This document shows positions 35,347 to 44,363 of a stretch of 64,000 nucleotides of DNA, piece by piece. The notes under the pieces are model-generated. The model was given only the letters and a program-made list of their open reading frames with translations, was not told where the DNA came from and searched no databases. The stretch comes from Nocardia sp. SYP-A9097 (lineage in GTDB: Bacteria; Actinomycetota; Actinomycetes; Mycobacteriales; Mycobacteriaceae): assembly GCF_009649815.1 (NCBI RefSeq), contig NZ_WJIC01000025.1, positions 1-64,000 on the forward strand, written 5' to 3'. The translations under genes and the position numbers were made by a program. The first letter of the stretch is position 1; every line of letters begins with the position of its first letter.

Positions 35347-37413
35347 TCAGCTCGGCGACAGACGCCCCGCAGACAGGTTGTTGCTGAGCTCCCGCACGAG
35401 CACCACGCCCATTTCGCCAAGCCCGCGAACAGCTTGTTCGAACTGCGTCACCTGACGGAAGACTTCGCCGTACCGACGCTGCTCCGCGAGTGGTACCTGC
35501 AGAACCTGCAGCTTCCTGATATCGACCCGGGCCGAGCTCGACGTGTGTGTTCCGGCCTGACGGCCATTCGCGGGCGCACGCAGGCACCCCGCGAGGAACC
35601 AGGGATCCAGCTTCCCGGGATCCAATCGCAGCGCATACAACTGCGGTCCCAGCACCGTTGTAGTCCCATCCTCCACCCAGGCGCTGAACGCCCGTGTCAC
35701 TCCCGACACGATCACATCGTTTCGGTCCGTTGCCGTCAGCCCGGCATCTGCCACCTGTTGCGCTGGAACCCAGCCGCCCGGGTCGCCTTCCATCAACAGG
35801 TCCGACACCGTCAGGTAGGGCACTCCGCCCGTGCCGATCACACCGGTTCGAACGCAGCCCTCCGTCGGCAGCTGTCCGGTGTGCACGACCAGCGCCCCGG
35901 CTCGCGCTAATTCCCCGATCGTCATCGTTCCGGGCTGCCCATCCCCGTTCGCGCGCAACCCGATGGCGGACAGCAAGATCGCCGACTCCTGCACTTCTGC
36001 GAGCAATGTCGACAAACGACCCCAGGTTTCTCGCAGTTCGACGACGTTTCCGGTCGGTCTGACCGGGATGTGGCGCGCAGGGGTGAGATCGACCTCTTCG
36101 TCGAGCAGGTCGATCACGGGGAGCGTTACGGCGCGGATCCGTCGCGGCGCGCGAACTTCCGCCGAATCCTGGTCTGGTGCAGGACCGTTCGCGCCCATCG
36201 CCGCGAAAACCTCGTCGCGCAGGGCATGCCAATCGATACTTTCGGCAGCCTTCACCGCGTCGTCGGCGTCCAACAGACGAATCGAGTGACCTGCATCGGC
36301 GCTCTGCCCCGGGCGGGCGGCCTGAAGCACCCACAGCTGCAAAGCCACACTATGCGGCGGGGCACACCCCGGCGGCAAGGCGATTACCGCCCGTAGCACA
36401 CCGGCGCGCAACAGGGCTCCGCGAATTCTCCGGCCCGCTTTCCTCGACGCGACGGCCGGAGGAAGCAATAGCACCGCGACTCCGCCGGGGAGCAGCTTCG
36501 ACACTGCGTGCTCGACCCACGCCAACTCGGGTTCCGTACGCGGTGGAAGCCCGTATACCCAGCGGGGATCCGTTGCCAGTTCCTCGTATCCCCAGTCGCG
36601 CTCGTTGAACGGCGGGTTGCAGAGTACGAGATCGGCACGCAGGTTTGGATGGGAATCCGCCCGCAGCGAGTCGGCGGGCCGGACATCCACCGTCCACGGC
36701 TGGGAAGCAGTATCTCCCAAGGAGGTCAGGGACAAACGCGCTGCAGTCAAAGCTGCCAGAACCGGATCCTTCTCCGCTCCCGCCAATCGCACAGAGCCCA
36801 TACCGTCGGTGTCGCGGAGGCAGACATCGGCCGCAGCGCGAAGTAAGCCACCCGAACCGCAGGCCGGGTCGAGCACGATGCGCGGCCCGCCGCTTCCGGG
36901 GACGCTGCGGACATGCTCGGCGATCTCGGCCATCAACCACGCCAACGGTTCGGGAGTAGAACTGATCTGGCGCACATGGGTATCCAGCCAGCGCCCCAGT
37001 AGGAACTCGAATATCTGCCGCGGCCCCTCCCGCTCCGCCAGGGCGATGGCTTGACGTGCCACACGTTCAGCCGAATGTGACAGCGAGAGTTGAGGTTCGG
37101 ACTCCAGGGCCACATCGGGGTGCTCTTGCTTCAACGCGGTCAGAGCGATCGCCCGACCGGTTTCGGCGCGATCGTCCAAGGCGTCGAACTGCGGCCACAG
37201 TCGCTCCTTCGCACCGATCTCCAGAAGCTTGCCCTGCTCCCGTAGCCATGCCTCGACCTCCGTCAAGGAGAACTGCGGGCTGATATCCGTGCCGCCGATG
37301 GGTTTGGGGAAGGTGTCGTGCCGCCGCCGCCAGTTACTGGCCGCCGCCCGTCCAACGCCGGCGATCCTGGCGATTTCGGCCAACGTCACCGGTATTGCGT
37401 CGGGCTGAGGCAT
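35347..37413 (-). CDS. N6-adenine DNA methylase fused to a specificity-like domain
   Basis: 688 residues. N-terminal MerR/HTH-like domain (TLAEIARIAGVGRAAASNWR). Residues 120-440 are the HsdM-like catalytic part with motif I LDPACGSGGLL and motif IV DLVLCNPPFNERDWG (NPPF, adenine-N6). The C-terminal ~220 residues resemble a type I specificity half: MTIGELARAGALVVHTGQLP, a target-recognition-like stretch, then VPLAEQRRYGEVFRQVTQFE. No restriction subunit lies nearby. ATG at 37413 has GGAG 5 bp upstream; ATG 37419 is too close to it. It may mark host DNA for a neighbouring effector; the target site is unknown. Confidence 0.88.
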   Translation of the reverse strand: MPQPDAIPVTLAEIARIAGVGRAAASNWRRRHDTFPKPIGGTDISPQFSLTEVEAWLREQGKLLEIGAKERLWPQFDALDDRAETGRAIALTALKQEHPDVALESEPQLSLSHSAERVARQAIALAEREGPRQIFEFLLGRWLDTHVRQISSTPEPLAWLMAEIAEHVRSVPGSGGPRIVLDPACGSGGLLRAAADVCLRDTDGMGSVRLAGAEKDPVLAALTAARLSLTSLGDTASQPWTVDVRPADSLRADSHPNLRADLVLCNPPFNERDWGYEELATDPRWVYGLPPRTEPELAWVEHAVSKLLPGGVAVLLLPPAVASRKAGRRIRGALLRAGVLRAVIALPPGCAPPHSVALQLWVLQAARPGQSADAGHSIRLLDADDAVKAAESIDWHALRDEVFAAMGANGPAPDQDSAEVRAPRRIRAVTLPVIDLLDEEVDLTPARHIPVRPTGNVVELRETWGRLSTLLAEVQESAILLSAIGLRANGDGQPGTMTIGELARAGALVVHTGQLPTEGCVRTGVIGTGGVPYLTVSDLLMEGDPGGWVPAQQVADAGLTATDRNDVIVSGVTRAFSAWVEDGTTTVLGPQLYALRLDPGKLDPWFLAGCLRAPANGRQAGTHTSSSARVDIRKLQVLQVPLAEQRRYGEVFRQVTQFEQAVRGLGEMGVVLVRELSNNLSAGRLSPS

Positions 37414-37445
37414 CGGCATCTCCGGGTCAGTGGGTTCTCGCCAAG

Positions 37446-37473
37446 ATAATACGGCACCTATTGACTTAGTTAA
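37446..37473 (-). promoter_or_regulatory. Promoter of the methylase gene
   Basis: On the minus strand, TTAACT (37468-37473) and TATTAT (37446-37451) are 16 bp apart. This predicts a short leader of about 25 nt before the ATG at 37413. Confidence 0.5.
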
Positions 37474-37729
37474 CATGTGCGCACGGGGTGAACCTGATCC
37501 ATCGCGGCCTCGGCGCGCCGCGCCGGGCTACTGGGGTGACCTCACCATCGGTGCCCCCGGGCAGATCGGCGATCGCGACGCTGGTCGAGCGGTCCACACG
37601 CCTAGTCCTGTTCGATCGCCTCGGCCTCGAACGCGACGATCCCTCTCGCCGAACAACAGAATTCGACAGGAGAGCAGATCCGCCGAACCGAAGCGACAGG
37701 GTCAGGTTCGCCGGGATCGGAGAACTCTT
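37452..37729. other. Gap between methylase and PIN gene
   Basis: Apart from the methylase promoter, nothing recognisable is present. The plus-strand frames here are open by base composition only. Confidence 0.5.
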
Positions 37730-38353
37730 TCAGTATTCCAATTTCCACAGATCTGCCGAAAGCAATCTCGTTTTTTCGATCGGCACCAATCCATCGTCAC
37801 AGTCACGCAGCCTGGCGTAGATCGCTTTCATGGCTGCCCGATCGGCGATGCGCCCGATGCCAACCGCACGCTCGAGAATAGTGGTGGTGTTGATAAGGAT
37901 AATTCGTCCGATGGAAGGGTCTTGTACTCGGAGTCGGTCGAGACGCAATCCTTCGGCGGTTGCCATCGTGGCGCCTGATTGGTCGTCGATGACCACGATA
38001 ATGTGTCGACCTTGTTCAGCCGCGGCAACTGCGTGGGCGACTACGAGTAGTTCGCCCAGGTCTTTCGCCTGTTTCTTCCGTTCTATCCAGAGCATGCCGT
38101 TCTGGCGCGCGCATACGGCTTCCAACGTGTCGGTCCAGTCATCTGAAAGTACTTCGATCCATTTCGGTGTCAGCTTTGACCACACCATCCCGACCCGTTC
38201 GAATCGGCGGTCGGTCCGCGCTTTGCGCAGCACCTCGCCTTCAACTGTTTCAGGCGTACTAATCTCACCCAGTACCGCCAGCAACAACCGCTCTTGATTG
38301 ATCGCCAGAAAGTTCAGCGCTGGACCAGCGTCGATGACAGGTCTGACGCTCAT
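37730..38353 (-). CDS. PIN-domain ribonuclease-like protein
   Basis: 207 residues with PIN acidic positions: PVIDAGPALNFLA (Asp, residue 8), TVEGEVLRKA (Glu), AKDLGELLVVAHAVAAAEQG (D.GE, near 98-117) and IIVVIDDQSG (Asp-Asp, near 124), as in VapC/DUF4411-type toxins that cut RNA. It is longer than VapC (about 130). ATG at 38353 overlaps the ImmA/IrrE stop by 4 bp, so it is the third gene of the XRE/peptidase/PIN operon and presumably its effector. Confidence 0.75.
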   Translation of the reverse strand: MSVRPVIDAGPALNFLAINQERLLLAVLGEISTPETVEGEVLRKARTDRRFERVGMVWSKLTPKWIEVLSDDWTDTLEAVCARQNGMLWIERKKQAKDLGELLVVAHAVAAAEQGRHIIVVIDDQSGATMATAEGLRLDRLRVQDPSIGRIILINTTTILERAVGIGRIADRAAMKAIYARLRDCDDGLVPIEKTRLLSADLWKLEY

Positions 38354-39180
38354 CCAGCGTCGCTGTCGCCGAGGTCGGCGTCGAGCTCACCAAGATCGAT
38401 CGAGATCTCAGGCAGATCAGCCGGATCACTCCAGATCGGCTTCATCCCGGTGGGTATGAGACCCGCCCCGTTCAATTCGTCTTCCACCAAGTCGACATCG
38501 AGCCCTCGCAGAGTCGCAATGGTTTGAATCGAAATAACGTTCTGCAAATATCCCGCGATCGCCCACGCCAGTAGCCGCTGCGGAGCACGTCGGTGATTTG
38601 ATTCATTCTGCAGAGCCTTGTATTGATCCGACCACCCGAAACGAGCAGCCAGGCGCGGGGTTGTTTCCGACTTCAGCCGCCTCTTTCCCTCGCAGTCGAG
38701 GTACCCCACCTGTTCCAGAGAAATTGCCGCCATCGATGGTGAAACCAGGTAGCGTTGTACCACTTTCGATAACAAGCTCAGCTCGTCGCAGTCACGCTCG
38801 GTCGCCACCATCTCGCGGACGCCCGTCAGCGGGAGAAGCAAATGCCTTGCGAACGTGTTGGCGCGGACCTCCGCCGAGCCGGACGAATCGACCTGCGGTT
38901 CATCGGTCCAGTCCTGAAAGACCACATGAGCCAACTCGTGCGCGAGGGTACTGCGTTGACGCATCGGGTTGAGGGTCCGGGCCACGGCTAGATAAACCGT
39001 GCCCCGGTCCTTGTGCCGCATTGTCATCCCGTGCTGATCAGGACCGGTCTCGAGTACGGCTACATCTGCGCCGATAGTCTGCTCGATGAGTGCTACCAAG
39101 TCTCCCAAGGGCTGAAACCCGAGGTGGTGATCGTTCCGGAAACGTTCCGCAGCAGCTCTTCCCTCAGCCTCCGCAGTCAT
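38350..39180 (-). CDS. ImmA/IrrE-family zinc metallopeptidase
   Basis: 276 residues. The gluzincin motif is LAHELAHVVF (HExxH, near residue 82), and SAEVRANTFARHLLLP holds the third ligand Glu and the conserved N-FA-LLP segment. In related systems such peptidases cleave a partner XRE repressor to induce the operon. ATG at 39180 overlaps the XRE stop and its own stop overlaps the PIN start, both by 4 bp, so the three genes are translated together. The C-terminal 130 residues are helical and unassigned. Confidence 0.88.
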   Translation of the reverse strand: MTAEAEGRAAAERFRNDHHLGFQPLGDLVALIEQTIGADVAVLETGPDQHGMTMRHKDRGTVYLAVARTLNPMRQRSTLAHELAHVVFQDWTDEPQVDSSGSAEVRANTFARHLLLPLTGVREMVATERDCDELSLLSKVVQRYLVSPSMAAISLEQVGYLDCEGKRRLKSETTPRLAARFGWSDQYKALQNESNHRRAPQRLLAWAIAGYLQNVISIQTIATLRGLDVDLVEDELNGAGLIPTGMKPIWSDPADLPEISIDLGELDADLGDSDAG

Positions 39181-39515
39181 CCAATCGCCGCGATCCCCTG
39201 GTCGACCAAATATGCGTCGAGCTCCAAAAATCGCAACATCTGCTCGTACATGGATTCCATCGAGGCGCCGTTGACTGAACGTGCCGCGCATTGCAGTCGC
39301 CCTGCTACCCGGGATGCCCCGGTGAGTTCGGCCAGCACAACGCCGGTAGCGGCAGCGATCGCCACCAGCTCATTCATCTTCGGAGCTCGGTCGCCCGAGA
39401 TCGTACGAGACAGCGTCGCCTGAGAAATCCCCGTCTCCGTGGCAAGGTCACGCTGACTCATCCCAGCAGCGACTCGCGCCCTCTCGATCCGGTCGCCCAC
39501 CGTCATCGCAGTCAT
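39177..39515 (-). CDS. XRE-family HTH repressor
   Basis: 112 residues with the lambda-repressor-type HTH (MSQRDLATETGISQATLSRT followed by ISGDRAPKMNEL, residues 19-50) and a short helical tail. ATG at 39515 is chosen for the GGGGGTG ribosome site. A perfect inverted repeat lies across its promoter (39527-39555). It is first in the operon with ImmA/IrrE and PIN, the order expected for a repressor / protease / toxin switch. Confidence 0.88.
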   Translation of the reverse strand: MTAMTVGDRIERARVAAGMSQRDLATETGISQATLSRTISGDRAPKMNELVAIAAATGVVLAELTGASRVAGRLQCAARSVNGASMESMYEQMLRFLELDAYLVDQGIAAIG

Positions 39516-39526
39516 GTCCACACCCC

Positions 39527-39559
39527 CTGAATCACTCAACTCGATTATGATTCAGTATA
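39527..39559 (-). promoter_or_regulatory. Autoregulatory operator and promoter of the XRE operon
   Basis: CTGAATCA (39527-39534) and TGATTCAG (39548-39555) form a perfect 8-bp inverted repeat with a 13-bp spacer. A minus-strand -10 TATACT (39554-39559) touches its edge, with -35 TTGCTC 17 bp further upstream. Binding would block transcription of the XRE/ImmA-IrrE/PIN genes. Confidence 0.65.
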
Positions 39560-39966
39560 GAGGTGAACCCTGACCAGAGCAATGAAAACAGCCCAACACG
39601 CCCTGCAGACTGAGCTCCATCCAGCCGCAACCATCTGCCATCAGACTGTCGGCGCCGACAGCCGCAGGCATGTGACGCCCTACAGCTTGACGATCACCGG
39701 TCCTGCAGCTGGCATCTCAGATCGCTTAGGGCCCGGATGGTTAGGACCTCGTTGTCGCAGGCGCCGAGGGTAGGAGGTTCTGATCGTCGATGACGCGGTT
39801 GGTCAACTCAATCGTTGCCAGGTAGACCCAGAAGATCCAATCCAGGTAGAAGTCGTCGTAGACAGGGGCACCTGAGCCAGGTTAACGGCGCCGACGCATA
39901 AAAGCGCGGCGATGATGCACATCGACCCCCACACCGCACGTGCTCTAGGCATGCCGACATGTCCGT
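39560..39966. other. Gap upstream of the XRE operon
   Basis: Apart from the XRE promoter -35 and the membrane-protein remnant, nothing recognisable is present. Confidence 0.4.
39741..39952 (-). pseudogene. Frameshifted small membrane-protein remnant
   Basis: From ATG 39952 one minus frame reads a hydrophobic segment (SMCIIAALLCVGAVNLAQVP) but soon turns to nonsense and stops at 39803. The adjacent frame continues with YDDFYLDWIFWVYLATIELT then NRVIDD and stops at 39741. Joining the two gives a two-helix membrane protein of about 68 residues. A real shift or a sequencing error would explain this; no family was recognised. Confidence 0.35.
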
Positions 39967-40974
39967 TTACTCGCGATCGAGTCGTATGAATCCTATTGCG
40001 TCACTGATGCACCAACCGAGGACCTGTGGGTCCATGCGGTCTGGGCCGTCCAGTAATCCGGCGCGTAGATCCGCAGCCGGGATCGGCAAGACTCGAGGTC
40101 TACGCGCCTGCTCGACCAAACCAGGGAATCTCGCGAGGTCATCTTCGTCGTACTCCTCCACTGGGCGCGATCCCGAAAAGGGTTTATCGACAAAGGTATC
40201 CACGACGCGAGGCCAGTCGGGCATGCCGAACCAGGTCCGGTGCATGCTGCCGAAGCAGGACTTGACCGCGACGAACCACCTCATGTCGTGGTCGTCGCGC
40301 TCGGTCAGCTGGGCAAAGTACTCCAGTGCGCCCTGGGCACCCGTCGCCCATTCGCTGTAGTACTCGCCGAGTAAGTCGGCGACGGTCCTCGACCCGGCCG
40401 CAATCCTGTCCGGACGCACTACTTCACGAGACAGTCGGTCCCACGCGGCAGGTGTCCGATCCTCCGCTTCCAGGAAGTCTCGCATCAAGCGGAAGACAGC
40501 CACGTTCGCCGCGAACATCTCGCCATCACTGATACGACTGAGCCCACTGCTCGCATGAGCATCCTCGACAACAGTGTTTCGCCATACCCCCAGCATCATC
40601 GAATACGCCGCGACCGCAAGTTGATCGGCACCGATGCGGTCGACATGATTCTCCGCGTAATACTCCTGTCCTTGTTCCAGTGTCCAAGTAGCCATATCCA
40701 GCGGACTGTTCACCGGCCGGTAGATATTTCCATATTCCACGGTTCGTTCAATCGTGACGAAACCCTTCGATTCCAGACGCGCCAGCTTGTCACGGACGGC
40801 CTTGACCTGTTGGGCATCGATGTCGTCCTCGTCAATCTCCCAGGAACGCGGGTGCACCATCTTCGCGATCTGCCGCGCTTGTACGCCCCGTGGGAACAAG
40901 TCGACGACATCCACGATTCGCCGGTATTCAGTTTTCAGGGCCTCGTACGCAGCAACTTCCGATTCGCTTCTCAT
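39967..40974 (-). CDS. Unrecognised island protein with N-terminal winged helix, 335 aa
   Basis: GGAGGAG 4 bp before the ATG and steady codon use support a real gene. Residues 20-85 look like a winged helix (GVQARQIAKMVHPRSWEIDE, then AVRDKLARLESKGFVTIERT with wing VEYGNIYRPV). The remainder is mainly helical and acidic (YYAENHVDRIGADQLAVAAY; RPVEEYDEDDLARFPGLVEQ), with no catalytic motif I can name. It lies alone in the island between the XRE operon and the 306-residue gene. It could be a DNA-binding regulator or an effector; no function is assigned. Confidence 0.7.
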   Translation of the reverse strand: MRSESEVAAYEALKTEYRRIVDVVDLFPRGVQARQIAKMVHPRSWEIDEDDIDAQQVKAVRDKLARLESKGFVTIERTVEYGNIYRPVNSPLDMATWTLEQGQEYYAENHVDRIGADQLAVAAYSMMLGVWRNTVVEDAHASSGLSRISDGEMFAANVAVFRLMRDFLEAEDRTPAAWDRLSREVVRPDRIAAGSRTVADLLGEYYSEWATGAQGALEYFAQLTERDDHDMRWFVAVKSCFGSMHRTWFGMPDWPRVVDTFVDKPFSGSRPVEEYDEDDLARFPGLVEQARRPRVLPIPAADLRAGLLDGPDRMDPQVLGWCISDAIGFIRLDRE

Positions 40975-41548
40975 GCACTCCTCCGAAAATCAGAACGGGC
41001 GATGCCACCGCACTGCTCCGCGAACAAGTCCTACAGCGCCAGCTCATGCAGCTCCCTGCGCGATAGATCTCAGCCGCCGACGAACCATCATGCCGCGCAA
41101 TAGAATCCGACACGCGACAAACCAGGTTCACCACACGACACCGCGGCAGCGACGACTCACACCGGTGAGACATGGCCGTGCGCGGACGACGGAGCGCAGG
41201 GCGGACCTCATTCGCCAACTACAGTCGGGCAATCCATACTCGGATTGTCGCCTGAATAGCGCTTGCCTGACGAGCGTCGTAGTACCTACCGGAATTGCGT
41301 TGCCCCACTTCGAGCAACGGGAACGGCTCCAATCCAAATGTCCGGATGCTGTGCCGCGCACTGTGATCGCGGGGTCGTTCATCTGGACTTCTCCGCGCCA
41401 GCCAGCCCACGCCGCCAGACCCTGTGCGACCTGGGCGATGTAGCGATCACTGGCCCGGCCGACTCGATGACGCGCTCAGAGGTTGACCGCCACCCCATCT
41501 CCGGTGCCGATCAGCCACTCGAACAACGGGAGATGCCGGTCGTGTGGC
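40975..41548. other. 574-bp gap inside the island
   Basis: No gene could be supported. A minus-strand frame starting at ATG 41382 (GGAGAAG upstream) runs for 84 codons to 41128 but has no recognisable content or codon bias. This may be decayed coding sequence. Confidence 0.4.
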
Positions 41549-42469
41549 TCACCGCCAGCGTCGCGGTGGGGTCTGAATGTATCGCACAGGGATCTCGGCT
41601 GGATTCAAGGGACGTTCGACGACCGGGCGAACATTCGCCGGAGTGATTCGCTCCTCGTCATGGGTACGTTCAAGTGTCTCGGCGAGCAAGCTGTTGTGGT
41701 CCTTGACGATATCGATGAGCCGAGTCACGAGAACATCGAGCCTGTGCACCTCGGCCTCGGCCGCGGCGAGTCGCTCCTGCAGGGTCACCGCCCGATGTCC
41801 ACACCACTGGCGGAGCAGTTCGTTGTGAGGTCGGTCGTACTCGAGATAGAACTGGTATTCCGTCTCTGGATCCGATGTAGCAGCGTCGGACCTGTTCCGC
41901 CCCTGGTACTTCCGTCCCCGCTTGCAGTGCTCGCGCTTCTCGTTCTCCTCCTGCGTTATCCATTCCAGAATGGGCATGGGGTTTCGGCGGCAGACGAGCT
42001 CCGCACACCGGAGCGTGCCTGCCGGGGAGAGCAGCGCCTCGTCGTCCAGATCGAAACCGGCGACCTCGGCGAGTACATCGGCGAGCGGTGCGCCGATGAT
42101 CTGCTCGAACTTGACTCGATCACGAACTGCGAGAGCATTTTTGACCTGACGCCAGTCGGTGTAGGCGATCTCCCTGGGTACGAATAGATCGAAGACGGTG
42201 CTGATGGCGGATACTTCGGTGTCAGTGAGGTCGTTCTGCTCCTCCAGCCGCCGCCAGTTCGCCATCCGCTGGTCGTATCCGTCGACACCGGCCCATGGGG
42301 CGCGCAGCCGAGTACCGGGAATGGTCTCTCGGATGCCGCGTTTGTCCCCATCAACGAACTCGATCTCGACCCGAATCTTCTTCTTGCTCTGTTCGATTCC
42401 GAGAATCCGAACCCGCTCCGACGAATCGTAGTCCCGCAACCGATAGATCCACTCGTCTCCGACGTCCAT
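41549..42469 (-). CDS. Unrecognised island protein, 306 aa, with coiled-coil region
   Basis: Begins with a beta-rich module (DEWIYRLRDYDSSERVRILG, IRVEIEFVDGDKRGIRETIP, GTRLRAPW) that looks like a small SH3/Tudor-type barrel. A helical middle follows, then a probable coiled coil near residues 225-265 (TLQERLAAAEAEVHRLDVLV) and a basic C-terminus. Three cysteines (CAELVC, EHCKRG) do not form a clear zinc site. Ribosome site AAGGC. No family was recognised; it may be structural or DNA-associated. Confidence 0.65.
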   Translation of the reverse strand: MDVGDEWIYRLRDYDSSERVRILGIEQSKKKIRVEIEFVDGDKRGIRETIPGTRLRAPWAGVDGYDQRMANWRRLEEQNDLTDTEVSAISTVFDLFVPREIAYTDWRQVKNALAVRDRVKFEQIIGAPLADVLAEVAGFDLDDEALLSPAGTLRCAELVCRRNPMPILEWITQEENEKREHCKRGRKYQGRNRSDAATSDPETEYQFYLEYDRPHNELLRQWCGHRAVTLQERLAAAEAEVHRLDVLVTRLIDIVKDHNSLLAETLERTHDEERITPANVRPVVERPLNPAEIPVRYIQTPPRRWR

Positions 42470-42742
42470 GCTGATTGCCTTCTTCGACCGATGGGTGTCG
42501 TACGTTTGCCGACGGTAAGCCTACGTCCTTCGATAAACTTGACAAGCGTCGTTCCTCCGGAACGACGTCCGTCGACACACCCCCTCAGTGCAGTCAGCCG
42601 TAGGCCAACCGGCCGGGCTCATCCACCGACGAAAAGCCTGCGGCTGATTGGGATCTGAGTACGGATGCGGAGGTCACGGGGCGAGGTATCAGCGCCATGA
42701 CGAACCTTGGCATCGCACCGTTTCACGAAAGGCTATGTCGCG

Positions 42743-44161
42743 ATGGCGCGTACGGATCCGATCAATCGAACCCAGTTCGATCTTCTGCAATGGGTGTCCG
42801 ACGGCTGTCCGGACGGGGTGATGACGGGCCACACACACAAGACCACAGCGAAGGCACTCGAATGGCGTGGGCTCGTCTCGGTTTCGAAGAAGGGCGGAAC
42901 GTGGCGTGCCGAACTGACCGCGGTGGGGATCTATTACCTCGAACACGGGGACTACCCTGCCGATCACTGGGACAAGAAGCCGACGGCAGTCCGCACGAAA
43001 GAGTCGACCACCCCGGTACCGCGCGATGAACAACCGAAACCCACTGAGCCGCGGATAGCGAAGCCACCTCCACGATTGCGACCGGTGGATCAGTTGATCG
43101 CTGATCTCGTCCAGGCAGGTGGCGTCTTGCAAATCCAGCGATCTCCTCAGGAAGGCCCCGACTACGACAGGTTGGTGGCATCCGCGATTCGGCACGGAAA
43201 AGTACCGGACGGCAAGCTACTCGTCATCGAACGCCGCAACTACTGGGACAAGACAATCACGATCAAACTCGCAGACCCGCCGACATGGACGACTGCGGTC
43301 CTCCAACCGGTACCTGTCCCGGAGAAGCCGGCGAAATGGCATCCCGCAGTCATCCGATTGCGCGACGCCGAGGATCGATTGCCGATGAAGCGCCCGCTCC
43401 GCAATCGCGCACTGCGGATTCTCAACACGCTCGCGCTCACAGCAGAAGCCAAGGGATACAAGGCCACAACTGGAACTCCATCGGAGCAACGCGGATACGG
43501 TCGCCGGAACGAGGTTGGCGCCGAGCTGCAGATCTCGATTCTCGAGCATCCGTTCGCGGTCTCCATCGTCGAGCCGACCGACAAGGTGCCCCACGAAGCC
43601 ACCGCATCGGAACTGCGTAAAGCCGAGCGAGATTCGTGGGTTCGGATCCCGAAGTACGACCACGTACCCAGCGGGCGACTCACCCTCACGATCACCAACG
43701 GCCGCCCGTATCGACAATCGAACTGGACATACAAGGACGACACCGTCATCGACTTGGCTCAGGTGGTGCAGGAACTGGAGTTGCGAGCCGCCGACGCCGA
43801 GGAGAAACGCCTGGCGGCAGAACGACAAGCCGCCGAGAAACAGCGGCAATGGGAGGCGGCCATGACCACAGCGAAAGCCGCCTACGCCGACACGCGTCGC
43901 GCCGAGGTGCTCGAGGATCAACTACGACGATGGCGCTCAGGACTCGAACTCGACGAGTACCTCGTTGCGATGCAGCGGCATATCGAAACGATCACCGACG
44001 TTGAAGAAGCCGCTGCCTCCGCGCAATGGCTGGACTGGGCGATCAGCTATCGCATTCGAATGGATCCGTTTCGGGGTACGTTGCAGATGCCCCCGATTCC
44101 CAAACCGAGCGCGGAAGCGCTCAAACCGTACCTGGGCCGATGGAGCTACTGGGGCCCGTAG
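42743..44161 (+). CDS. Unrecognised island protein, 472 aa
   Basis: ATG at 42743 with GAAAGG upstream; the frame is open a little further but only from a TTG. The N-terminus looks like a wHTH (NRTQFDLLQWVSDGCPDGVM ... THKTTAKALEWRGLVSVSKK). A Pro/Lys-rich linker follows (residues 80-115), then alpha/beta segments and a coiled coil near residues 350-400 (AADAEEKRLAAERQAAEKQR). No catalytic motif is visible. Similar actinobacterial proteins are sometimes labelled PE-PGRS, which the sequence does not support. Confidence 0.7.
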   Translation: MARTDPINRTQFDLLQWVSDGCPDGVMTGHTHKTTAKALEWRGLVSVSKKGGTWRAELTAVGIYYLEHGDYPADHWDKKPTAVRTKESTTPVPRDEQPKPTEPRIAKPPPRLRPVDQLIADLVQAGGVLQIQRSPQEGPDYDRLVASAIRHGKVPDGKLLVIERRNYWDKTITIKLADPPTWTTAVLQPVPVPEKPAKWHPAVIRLRDAEDRLPMKRPLRNRALRILNTLALTAEAKGYKATTGTPSEQRGYGRRNEVGAELQISILEHPFAVSIVEPTDKVPHEATASELRKAERDSWVRIPKYDHVPSGRLTLTITNGRPYRQSNWTYKDDTVIDLAQVVQELELRAADAEEKRLAAERQAAEKQRQWEAAMTTAKAAYADTRRAEVLEDQLRRWRSGLELDEYLVAMQRHIETITDVEEAAASAQWLDWAISYRIRMDPFRGTLQMPPIPKPSAEALKPYLGRWSYWGP

Positions 44162-44363
44162 CGCGATGATGGAACCGACCGCCATGTTCCGCTCGAAAAG
44201 TTAATGTTTAAAGAACGTTTGGGTCCGGTCGACCGCGATCCACACGCTGCACGACGAGTCCTGGATGAAGGTGCGCTCTCTGAGCCTGGGTCACGATTTG
44301 ATCTACCGCTGGCTTTTTCGACCTTGAAACCGATTCCATAGAGCTACATCTCATCAGATCTCG

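Noticed and set aside
35347..37413. A complete type I restriction-modification system.
   Set aside because: Only a fused M/S-like protein is present. No HsdR-type translocase or any helicase was found in the island.
41128..41382. 84-codon minus-strand frame with a fair ribosome site inside the island gap.
   Set aside because: Composition and codon use look random and no motif is visible; recorded only as part of the gap.
42743..44161. Possible PE-PGRS label for the 472-residue island protein.
   Set aside because: There is no PE domain and no Gly-rich PGRS repeats; the N-terminus looks like a winged helix and the C-terminus like a coiled coil.
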